A DNA stretch of 64,000 bases from Tunicatimonas pelagia (GTDB lineage Bacteria; Bacteroidota; Bacteroidia; Cytophagales; Cyclobacteriaceae): the NCBI RefSeq assembly GCF_030506325.1, contig NZ_CP120683.1, positions 186,001 to 250,000 of the forward strand, in the 5' to 3' direction. Positions 42,786 to 49,557 of the stretch are shown here, one piece after another. Position 1 is the stretch's first letter, and every line of letters starts with the position of its first letter. A program made the position numbers and the translations under genes. Under the pieces are notes generated by a model, which ran no database searches, was not told where the DNA came from, and was given only the letters and a program-made list of their open reading frames with translations.

Positions 42786-43873
42786 TTTATTTCCGTCTTA
42801 ACTTTTTCATATCTTTTTAATATAGGTCCAACGATTGTTTTTTTCTTCAGACTTTCGATTTGCTCATTCAATGCCTTGAGATGTGCTGTTTTTAAGGCTT
42901 CGTTCTTACTTGTAATTATGTTAGGTATTACACCAGTTCCTTCCCAGTCCAGTTCTGTAACAGGGTGGATACTACGGCTAACCGGAAGTTGTATTAGATA
43001 ATGATCGTTTACTTCCATAAAATCAATTGCGTGAGCGGCTCCTGCACTAGTTTGTCCAATTATTATTGCCTTATCAAAATGTTTCATAGCATAAGCAAAT
43101 TGTTCTGCTAGTGAGAAGGTACTCTCACTTACCAATATAAATACAGATTTATTTAAATAACGTTCTCCTCCAATTTCTTCAAAAGTAGAAGTAGATTCTC
43201 TCTCTTCCGAACGCCTTTCGTAGCTAGACATCCATAAGGTCGGCTTTTCATTAAAGAAATAACTCGCCAGATAACCATCGGTTGGGCTATATCCGCCTTG
43301 ATTTTCAGTCAAATCAATGATTAACGCATCAGTGTTAGCTACGAACCCCATAGTGGCATCAATCGTTGGTTTAACCCAGTCTAATGGTTGCCAAAAATTT
43401 AGTTTTATGTAGCCAATATTTCCTCCCAGTATCGCAACTTTTTCAAAGCCAAAATTCTCTTTTTTTGCATACCATAAGTTCCAATCAATTTTTTCTTCAG
43501 AATTCTTTTCTATTTTCTCTTCGGTTGTCGTTTCTTGTTGTCGTTTCAAACCTTCACGTCTAGATTTTACCAATTCAGGATTATATTGGATTTTGAAATG
43601 TTTATCCTTCGTGATTTCTACAAGGTCATTGGTTAAAGCATCAGCAAAACTCATATAGTCAATTATGCCATCATATTTTCCGCTCAAGTTTAGACTGTCC
43701 AGAGAGTTGTTGAAATGTTTAGTAGGCTTTGCAAACACATAATTTGTATGTATTAGTTTTTTAATGCTCTCAATCGTGGTACTTTTTTCATTGTCAGATA
43801 TGTTTTCTTGAGAAAAGGTTGTAACAGGTGCTATTATTAGCAAAAGGATTAAGATTTGTTGAATTCGCTTCAT
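42776..43873 (-). CDS. S41 family peptidase
   Basis: A 365-residue exported serine protease-like protein with signal peptide (VTTFSQENI). The catalytic core is a C-terminal processing peptidase (S41) fold: IGYIKLNFWQPLDW, ALIIDLTENQGGYSPTDGYLASYFF, and the nucleophile-containing SESTFSLAEQFAYAMKHF, then IIIGQTSAGAAHAI. No PDZ domain is seen. It is the sole gene of cassette 5 and its stop codon TAA is contributed by the cassette end. Substrate unknown. Confidence 0.9.
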   Translation of the reverse strand: MKRIQQILILLLIIAPVTTFSQENISDNEKSTTIESIKKLIHTNYVFAKPTKHFNNSLDSLNLSGKYDGIIDYMSFADALTNDLVEITKDKHFKIQYNPELVKSRREGLKRQQETTTEEKIEKNSEEKIDWNLWYAKKENFGFEKVAILGGNIGYIKLNFWQPLDWVKPTIDATMGFVANTDALIIDLTENQGGYSPTDGYLASYFFNEKPTLWMSSYERRSEERESTSTFEEIGGERYLNKSVFILVSESTFSLAEQFAYAMKHFDKAIIIGQTSAGAAHAIDFMEVNDHYLIQLPVSRSIHPVTELDWEGTGVIPNIITSKNEALKTAHLKALNEQIESLKKKTIVGPILKRYEKVKTEINNR

Positions 43874-43921
43874 ATTTTTTTATCAGTAAATTGTTTTTTT
43901 CAAAAAATCAGTTTTTATAAT

Positions 43922-44127
43922 GACCGATAACGTTAAGTATAAGAAATCGTAGGGCAGTTAAAAAGCACTTACGTTTCGGTTTATTACTTAGCTAAATATA
44001 AATATTTTGCTTTTAACTTTTGTTCTATGAATGCCAAATTTTATATTTAGCGGACTTTGTTAATATTTACTGACCTTTCGGTTTAGCACAAACGCCCTAT
44101 GTTTTTTATACATTGTTGTGCGTAGGC
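43922..44127 (-). repeat. attC-like recombination site F
   Basis: A 206-bp site, the longest. Arms GATAACGTTAAGTATAAGAA and, on the minus strand, CACAACAATGTATAAAAAAC, each followed by TAGGGC, pair well, and ends match the flanking cassettes. The DinB gene ends inside it (TAA within GTATAA). Confidence 0.75.
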
Positions 44128-44675
44128 TTTTTTTCGTCCAGTATTTTATTCGCTTGTACAATATGTCGGTCATTATGATATATGACAACTCTGAATGTAT
44201 CTCCAAGCTTTAATTTAATCCACTTGGATATGCTAATCGCTGTTTTGGTTTTGTTCAAATCTATTTCTTTTGACTTGTCCAAAAGATTTAATAATTGCTC
44301 TTGTTGATTAATAAAACGCACAATAGTCCTTTTGTCCAACCCACTACCAATAGGGTTTTTGTCCTTAAACGTTTTCATTTTATTCAGTTTTTCCTTTGGC
44401 AACATACTTTTTGCAAAATAATTACCTAAAAATCCAGGTTTGAAGCTTTCTTTCGGAAGTGTTTTTGAACTTTCTATTCTGTTCTTGATTTCTGGAATAT
44501 AAAAATCTCCGTACAAATTCAAATGCTCGAAACATTCTAAAATACTCCAACTTCCTTGTTCAATCCTCCAATTCAGCTTTTCGGTTGAAAGGGAATTGAA
44601 TTTTTCGGCTTGGTTGATATTTATTCGAGTTCTTTCTATCAAGTCCTGTATTAATTGTTCTGATTTTATTGTCAT
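44106..44675 (-). CDS. DinB family protein
   Basis: A 189-residue helical-bundle protein of the DinB/YfiT type. The motif QGSWSILECFEHLNLYGDFYIPEI has the first metal His, and the C-terminal YHNDRHIVQANKIL gives the others. The start at MTIKSEQLIQDL is favoured over an upstream ATG. DinB-fold proteins often are thiol or metal-dependent transferases; this one is uncharacterised. It is the second gene of cassette 6, downstream of a Crp/Fnr gene. The stop lies inside attC-like site F. Confidence 0.82.
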   Translation of the reverse strand: MTIKSEQLIQDLIERTRININQAEKFNSLSTEKLNWRIEQGSWSILECFEHLNLYGDFYIPEIKNRIESSKTLPKESFKPGFLGNYFAKSMLPKEKLNKMKTFKDKNPIGSGLDKRTIVRFINQQEQLLNLLDKSKEIDLNKTKTAISISKWIKLKLGDTFRVVIYHNDRHIVQANKILDEKKPTHNNV

Positions 44676-44726
44676 TGTTTTTTTAACAAAAATCGGTAAT
44701 GTTCTTTCCAAAAAGATTGATTTGGA

Positions 44727-45263
44727 TTAAGACTTTTTGATTCTTGATAATGTTTCGGGTGTCATTCTCAAGTACGATGCAATATACTTGTTTGGGATTT
44801 CTTGAAATAATTTGGGACTTCTTGCCAAAACTCTTTTGTACCTTTCTATTGGCGAAGAAGTTAAAATATCTCGTTCTCTTTCCATTTGTTGAAATATCAA
44901 ATCTCCGAGCATTATATGCCAGATTTTGGTATTTTCTACTGAACTTTCTATCAAGTTCATAAATGTCGTCTTTTTGATAACTTTTAATTCCGTTTTTTTT
45001 ATTGCTTGAATGTATAAATCTGACGGTTTTTCAGTCATAAAAGAATCCAAAGACGCTATGAAATTATTTTTATAGCCAAATCTTATTATATTCTCTTCAA
45101 ATTCGTCCAACACATAGATTCTCAAACTTCCACTGACTACAAAGTAGAGATTTGTATCAATGCTCCCTTTTACCTTTAAATGTTCTTTTCGGCTTAATTC
45201 TAGCTTGTTGTCCCATAAATTCTGCTGGTCAATTTTCTCTATAAAGTTTGTTATCGGGTTCAT
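44727..45263 (-). CDS. Crp/Fnr-family transcriptional regulator (cassette-borne)
   Basis: A 178-residue regulator: cyclic-nucleotide-binding-like roll (LYFVVSGSLRIYVLDEFEENIIRFGYKN, residues about 38-66) and C-terminal winged helix (IPNKYIASYLRMTPETLSRIKKS). It differs in sequence from the Crp/Fnr protein at 29.0 kb, although both end in a similar LSRI(R/K)K helix. It is the first gene of cassette 6, closest to the recombinase fragment, and probably regulates the DinB gene behind it. Confidence 0.88.
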   Translation of the reverse strand: MNPITNFIEKIDQQNLWDNKLELSRKEHLKVKGSIDTNLYFVVSGSLRIYVLDEFEENIIRFGYKNNFIASLDSFMTEKPSDLYIQAIKKTELKVIKKTTFMNLIESSVENTKIWHIMLGDLIFQQMERERDILTSSPIERYKRVLARSPKLFQEIPNKYIASYLRMTPETLSRIKKS

Positions 45264-45270
45264 TTTTTTA

Positions 45271-45318
45271 GCTTACGCACAACAACTGTATAAATGCACT
45301 GGTGCGTTTATTTGTCTT
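45271..45318 (-). repeat. Candidate attI or collapsed attC-like site G
   Basis: GCTTACGCACAAC here matches the complement of site F's outer end (12 of 13 positions), so it marks the start of cassette 6. It is followed by a tight inverted repeat ATAAATGCAC-TG-GTGCGTTTAT and is only 48 bp long. It may be the insertion (attI) site or an attC that lost its loop. Confidence 0.55.
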
Positions 45319-45324
45319 ATAAAA

Positions 45325-45744
45325 TTAAGGTGAATCTAGTAAATTACAGATGTTTTTGAAAGTATTGTCCGCTACATGAGTGTATACCTCCGTCGTTTTA
45401 CTTGACCGATGCCCAAGTAATACTTGAATATGGCGTAAATCTGTTCCTTGCTCAAGCAAATGAGTAGCAAAGGAGTGCCGTAACATATGAGGGTACACCG
45501 ATTTGCGTATCCCAGCTTTCCGGGCAGCCATCTTCACAATCTTACGCACACTACTTCCTGAGTACTTCCCACCTTTTTCTCCCTCAAACAGGTATTCTTT
45601 GGGCTTATGTAGGCTGTAATACTGCCGTAAATCCTGCAAAAGTGCTTTAGAAAGTAGCGTGTATCTACCTTTTCCGCTTTCTACCCGTATTAGCATACGT
45701 TTACTATCTATAAGCTTCAAATTCAAAAGTTCGCCTCTTCGCAA
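45325..45744 (-). pseudogene. Tyrosine recombinase fragment (Xer-like catalytic domain)
   Basis: A 139-residue open frame covering only the catalytic domain of a tyrosine recombinase. Kept residues include Arg I ([10 protein letters not shown]), Lys (ESGKGRY), His-x-x-Arg ([12 protein letters not shown]), the second His (LLGHRS) and the nucleophile Tyr (EVYTHV). The N-terminal core-binding domain is missing: in-frame codons continue about 13 residues upstream (to about 45780), then hit a stop. Two short deletions are apparent relative to typical relatives ([10 protein letters not shown] and [11 protein letters not shown]). There is no helical insertion like that of IntI. Probably an inactive remnant next to the cassettes. 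Confidence 0.8.
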
Positions 45745-45827
45745 TCCCAGCTGAAGCGGTATTATCGCTGGTTTTTCCAGAAGAAAAGTTTAGCCATATC
45801 GTCAACATGAATATACAACAAGAGACG

Positions 45828-45880
45828 AACCCGGTCTACGCGACCCGGTCTACGTGACCCGGTCTGGCGAGACCCAGTAG
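45828..45880. repeat. Short tandem repeat GACCCGGTCTACG
   Basis: Three and a half copies of a 14-15 bp unit (GAACCCGGTCTACGC, GACCCGGTCTACGT, GACCCGGTCTGGCGA, GACCCAGTA). It sits between the recombinase fragment and an orphan coding remnant and is GC-rich in an AT-rich surrounding. Confidence 0.75.
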
Positions 45881-45882
45881 AA

Positions 45883-46050
45883 ATGCCGGTAGTACGCTTA
45901 GAAACGTTGGGCAAGAAACACGAACCCTTCACTGAGGAATTGCGTGATGAGTTAGCACCTCTCCGTAAGCTCATTAAGGCTTATAATGACAGCATGATAA
46001 ATACTAAAACGGTTAGTAACACAGCTTGGCTAAGGGTTAAATTCATAGTT
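45883..46050 (+). pseudogene. Orphan plus-strand coding remnant
   Basis: An open frame of 55 codons starting MPVVRLETLGKKHEPFTEEL and continuing RDELAPLRKLIKAYNDSM. The codon pattern and amphipathic helices look like true protein, and the frame stays open upstream into VWRDPVE, but there is no sensible start because the tandem repeat intervenes. It may be the tail of a gene cut by the event that produced the array's edge. I cannot name the family. Confidence 0.35.
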
Positions 46051-46060
46051 TGATCTCTAT

Positions 46061-46426
46061 CTATTGATCGATTCGATCAATGAGCTTCTTCAGCTCATTG
46101 ATCTCTTCTTCGCTTAACTGCTCTTCTTCTACCATAAAAGACAGTAGCGACACCGGTGAATTATCAAAGTAGCCCGAAAGAAGTTTCTTGATGTACAACT
46201 TCCGGTATTCTCCTTTAGAAATAGCCGGGTAATATTCGTAGGTTTTTCCGTAGGCTTTGTACGCTAAATATCCTTTCTTCTCTAAAAGCCTCACTACCGA
46301 AGAAATAGTGTTGTACGGTGGTTTTGGATCATCCGGCAGTTGTTCTATTACGTCCTTGACAAAGGCTTTTTTCAACCTCCAAAAAACCTGCATAATCCGT
46401 TCTTCCGTTTTTGTTAGTTCTTCCAT
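46061..46426 (-). CDS. BlaI/MecI/CopY family repressor
   Basis: A 121-residue winged-helix repressor: MEELTKTEERIMQVFWRLKKAFVKDVIEQL, PPYNTISSVVRLLEKKGYLAYKAYGKTYEYYPAI and a dimerisation helix. Such proteins are cleaved by membrane peptidases and released from DNA. It lies 10 bp downstream of the M56 peptidase gene in the same operon, an order that is the reverse of the usual blaI-first arrangement. Its operators are likely the repeats at 47935-47997. Confidence 0.93.
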   Translation of the reverse strand: MEELTKTEERIMQVFWRLKKAFVKDVIEQLPDDPKPPYNTISSVVRLLEKKGYLAYKAYGKTYEYYPAISKGEYRKLYIKKLLSGYFDNSPVSLLSFMVEEEQLSEEEINELKKLIDRIDQ

Positions 46427-46436
46427 ATTACTTTAA

Positions 46437-47906
46437 TTACTCAGCTTTAGGTTTTAGAATAAATTCTATGGTAACTTCTTTGTTTTCAGGATCAGGTATT
46501 GGATTGATTCCAACCTGCTCAGAATCAAAGTAACCCATATCAGCAATGGCTTTTTGAGACTCAACTAGCTTGGAGCGATTAAATAACTCCCCTGGTTTAA
46601 TGGTAATTTCTTCCAAAATCGTTTCCTCAGCTATATCTTGATTTCCCAGAATATGAATCTCACTGATTTTGATTACTTCGCCTTCGTAGATACTCAATAC
46701 TAGATCAACTTTATTTTTTGCTAATTCAACTTCTTGAACATCCACCCTAAAGAATAAGTACCCCTGATCCATGTACAGAGAAGCCATATCGGAGCCGTCG
46801 GCACTATAATTTAGCCGCTGATTCATCTCTGCTGAATCATACGGATCGCCCGATTGCAAACCAAGCGCTTCCGTCAAAAATTCGTCACTGTAAACCGTAT
46901 TTCCCTCCCACCGAATCTGTCCAATTGTTCGCATATTATCAGATTTTTCCACGGCTTGATTAGGTGATGACGAAATAGAGCTTGCGTTATTAGTAGGCTC
47001 TTCCAGACAGGCACTCAACAAAAATATGCTCGCACACAATGGAATTATTGAAGCGAAAAACCAACGTTGTTTTGGGTGAGATCGTGGTTTGGTTAGCATA
47101 GCAATTCGGCGTCCAACTTGCTTACCAAAAAAGCTAGTAGCTAAGGATAGAGGGCGATCTTCGGAAGCCAGTTTGAGCAGTAGGTGAGCGTAGTCTCGTT
47201 GCTCTTCCGGTTTTTTCGCAACTGCCTGGTCAGCCAGATACTCATGCACCTCTCGCAACTGTTTCTTGAGATAGGGAATGACCGGATGGAACCACAATAA
47301 AATATGAGTTAGCTCAAATAGTAGCAGATCGAGAGTGTGTCGTTGTCGCACATGCACTAATTCGTGCTGCAACACTTGCTGATATTCTGCTGGAGTAAAG
47401 GTACTCTGAGAGCTGATGAACACATAGTTCAGAAAAGAAAAGGTTGGCTCTTTGTGAGATAAATTGACAAGCCAGTAATTTCCCTCTCTTCGTTTAGTAG
47501 AACATACTATTGATTTGCGGATTTTAGTGAGGTTCACCCCAAAAACTAGCAGTCGGTAAGAAAAGCCTACTGAATAAACTACTAACAATAGCAACGGCAA
47601 ACTAATTAGCGATGCCGTTTCTGATGTAGCAGTGGGACTATTCAAAACTGACGATGGTGTCAACCAATTCAGAGTAAAGATTGGATTTGAAACAGCAGGT
47701 TCTACTATTTCAGGATTTATCAATTTGCTAAACCAAGTAGCCGGAGTGGGCAATAATGGCAAGACTAAGCTGGCGACTACCAACGAAAGTAAAAAAGCTC
47801 TCATCCATGTAAAATGAGTTTGCCGGGAGAGCAGCCATTTGTACACTAAGCCGAGAACTAATAGATAGACGGAGGATTCTAAGAGATACAACAGAACAGT
47901 ATTCAT
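46437..47906 (-). CDS. M56 (BlaR1-type) metallopeptidase with POTRA-like C-terminus
   Basis: A 489-residue membrane protein. The N-terminal part has three or four transmembrane helices (8-23, 38-53, 101-120, 284-300) around the zinc protease domain with HELVH (181-185) and a third ligand region in HEYLADQAV. After the last helix come two POTRA-like domains: TIGQIRWEGNTVYSDEFLTEALGL to about 408 and ISEIHILGNQDIAEETILEEITIKPGE to about 485, the fold found in BamA, not the usual penicillin-sensor. It probably transmits an envelope signal to BlaI. First gene of the operon. Confidence 0.88.
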   Translation of the reverse strand: MNTVLLYLLESSVYLLVLGLVYKWLLSRQTHFTWMRAFLLSLVVASLVLPLLPTPATWFSKLINPEIVEPAVSNPIFTLNWLTPSSVLNSPTATSETASLISLPLLLLVVYSVGFSYRLLVFGVNLTKIRKSIVCSTKRREGNYWLVNLSHKEPTFSFLNYVFISSQSTFTPAEYQQVLQHELVHVRQRHTLDLLLFELTHILLWFHPVIPYLKKQLREVHEYLADQAVAKKPEEQRDYAHLLLKLASEDRPLSLATSFFGKQVGRRIAMLTKPRSHPKQRWFFASIIPLCASIFLLSACLEEPTNNASSISSSPNQAVEKSDNMRTIGQIRWEGNTVYSDEFLTEALGLQSGDPYDSAEMNQRLNYSADGSDMASLYMDQGYLFFRVDVQEVELAKNKVDLVLSIYEGEVIKISEIHILGNQDIAEETILEEITIKPGELFNRSKLVESQKAIADMGYFDSEQVGINPIPDPENKEVTIEFILKPKAE

Positions 47907-47934
47907 AAGTTTATGAGTAAGTTAATACTCAAAT

Positions 47935-47997
47935 GTATAACTGATAATTCAGTTATACAACTTATTTTTCAGTTTTATTGCTGAATTTTCAGTTTTA
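47935..47997 (-). promoter_or_regulatory. Candidate BlaI operator array
   Basis: A 24-bp near-perfect palindrome GTATAACTGA-TAAT-TCAGTTATAC (47935-47958) is followed by two more copies of TTCAGTTTTA. The three TTCAGTTwTA elements start at 47948, 47968 and 47988, exactly 20 bp apart, just upstream of the M56 gene start. The arrangement suits cooperative repressor binding; which protein binds is inferred. Confidence 0.65.
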
Positions 47998-48009
47998 CCT
48001 CTTTCCTGG

Positions 48010-49434
48010 CTATTGCTTTTGCACTTCCAATTTCACTTTCTCCTCATTCATCTCATAAGGAAGTTGCCAAGTATTTCCCTGACTATCACCAAAGTACATA
48101 ACTGATTTAGTGAGTCCGCCAGAATTACCATCAGCCCAGAAGTAAAGAAATGGGTCTTGGCCATTTACTACCCGGCGGACGTAGTTATGATTGCGGGGGC
48201 TGTTCTGGGTAACCTGCTGTTGCATCGCCCAAGATTGACCCTGATCGCCGCTAACCCAAATAGCAACTTCTCCGCCTGCGCCGTGCTTCTGAGGTCCGTC
48301 AATCGCCGGGGCAACTACTGTCCAATGGTTTTCGTCAATCCACAGACTGCCCATGTCGTAGTTATGGTCGGAGGTAGTGATCGTAAAAGTTTGCCAAGAG
48401 GAATCATCGTAATAAGCTACTTGCCACTCGCGAGGACTATTTTTCGGACCGGGTTCGTGACCACCGCTGGTCAGGTATAATGCTACCGGATTGCCGTCAG
48501 TATCAAATGCCATATCTTTCAAGTATACGTTCTTCCCTTGGCTTTCATAGTCAATAATACGGGCGGGAGAATCAACTTCAGTAACTGGTATTTCTACTGT
48601 TGCTCCCTCAGCAGTTGTCCAGGTTTCACCAAAATCGGCAGATTGCAGGTAGTGCAGACTAGTTCGGCGGTCAACATTTCCGTTGGGGTGTCGGCTAAAG
48701 AAAGTAGCCACTTTACCATCATGGTGTCCACTCACTTGGTAGTGACCACTTTTTTCTTCGCCATTCCCGATTATTCCGGCTAGTTTTCGGTCTTCCGTCC
48801 ATTGCTGCCCGTCCGAACTGGTTTCGTAGTAGAGCTCCCGCACTCCAGTGTATTTAGTAAAAAAGTGGAACATCCCCTTATCTGCGACATACCAGGGCTG
48901 GGGATAAGTCATCTCCTCTGTCGAGACCTGAGTAAAGCTGCTTATATCATAAGGCTGATCACTGCGGTACTTAAAACCGGGACGGCTCCGTCCGCGTCCA
49001 CTCACAAAGACCCACAGATAGCCATCGGGATCAATTAGCAAGCTGGGATTATCATGTGGGTCATCGACGCCTTGCTTATCATAGACTACGGTGGGCTTAA
49101 TTACGGTACTATCTGAGTGGTCAAAACACCCAATCATGCACAGTAAGTGGCGATCACTTTTACCCGTAGTTCCGCCGTATACAAAAAAGGTTTTATTTAC
49201 CTCGGGAGCATAAATTGCCAGAGGCTTATGTTTAGCGGTGTAGGTTCCTAATCCGCCGGAGTATTTATCTCCGTATTCGTAATATTGACCCAGCGTGAAC
49301 CAAATTCCCTGATAGCCATCTTGTTTTTGGTTGTTGTAGTTTAATTGTGCGTTAACATGTAAGCAAGTCGCTAAAAGTAACGTGGTAAGTCCGGTAAATT
49401 TAGCATTCGGTTTGGGTAGGTTTAGCATGTGCAT
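48010..49434 (-). CDS. Secreted BNR_4 repeat protein
   Basis: A 474-residue exported protein (signal region FTGLTTLLLATCLHVNAQ). The body matches BNR_4 proteins: QDGYQGIWFTLGQYYEYGDKYSGGLGTYTAKHKPLAIY near the start, then the blades SLLIDPDGYLWVFVSGRGRSRPG, FSRHPNGNVDRRTSLHYLQS and YYETSSDGQQWTED, ending in a WADGNSGGLTKSV segment. These are usually five-bladed propellers associated with polysaccharide or glycan handling. A start two codons downstream at 49428 is equally possible. The gene diverges from the M14 peptidase gene. Confidence 0.87.
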   Translation of the reverse strand: MHMLNLPKPNAKFTGLTTLLLATCLHVNAQLNYNNQKQDGYQGIWFTLGQYYEYGDKYSGGLGTYTAKHKPLAIYAPEVNKTFFVYGGTTGKSDRHLLCMIGCFDHSDSTVIKPTVVYDKQGVDDPHDNPSLLIDPDGYLWVFVSGRGRSRPGFKYRSDQPYDISSFTQVSTEEMTYPQPWYVADKGMFHFFTKYTGVRELYYETSSDGQQWTEDRKLAGIIGNGEEKSGHYQVSGHHDGKVATFFSRHPNGNVDRRTSLHYLQSADFGETWTTAEGATVEIPVTEVDSPARIIDYESQGKNVYLKDMAFDTDGNPVALYLTSGGHEPGPKNSPREWQVAYYDDSSWQTFTITTSDHNYDMGSLWIDENHWTVVAPAIDGPQKHGAGGEVAIWVSGDQGQSWAMQQQVTQNSPRNHNYVRRVVNGQDPFLYFWADGNSGGLTKSVMYFGDSQGNTWQLPYEMNEEKVKLEVQKQ

Positions 49435-49557
49435 GTAGAAGGTTGTTTTTTACAGTATGTATTTCTGGTCAAATCAATGCCGGATGAAATTGCGATTTTA
49501 TGCAATAAACCTCAGATTGACTATTTTTACTTTTCATTATCTAACCTACCCTACTTT

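Larger units (their letters stand above)
36380..45744 (-). mobile_element. Integron-like cassette array with truncated Xer-like recombinase
   Basis: Six gene cassettes, all transcribed leftwards, lie between seven attC-like palindromic sites: cassettes approximately 36385-37556, 37557-39387, 39388-41794, 41795-42657, 42658-43930 and 43931-45282. First start codons are only 18-57 bp from each cassette start, leaving no room for separate promoters, and three terminal stop codons lie inside the sites. Each cassette starts with a core sequence complementary to its own far end. A tyrosine recombinase fragment lies at the upstream end, 42 bp from the first site. The whole block is more AT-rich than the flanks and begins directly after the dehydrogenase stop. 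Confidence 0.85.

Noticed and set aside
36486-45263. Treating 36.5-45.3 kb as one ordinary operon
   Set aside because: Genes are functionally unrelated and separated by palindromic sites with matched cassette ends; an operon does not explain those.
45325-45744. Calling the recombinase IntI
   Set aside because: The helix insertion that defines IntI between the second and third conserved patches is absent and the sequence follows the Xer pattern.
45762-45974. Minus-strand open frame of 70 codons upstream of the recombinase
   Set aside because: It is made largely of the tandem repeat and low-complexity Arg/Ser/Gly residues and shows no resemblance to the recombinase N-terminal domain.
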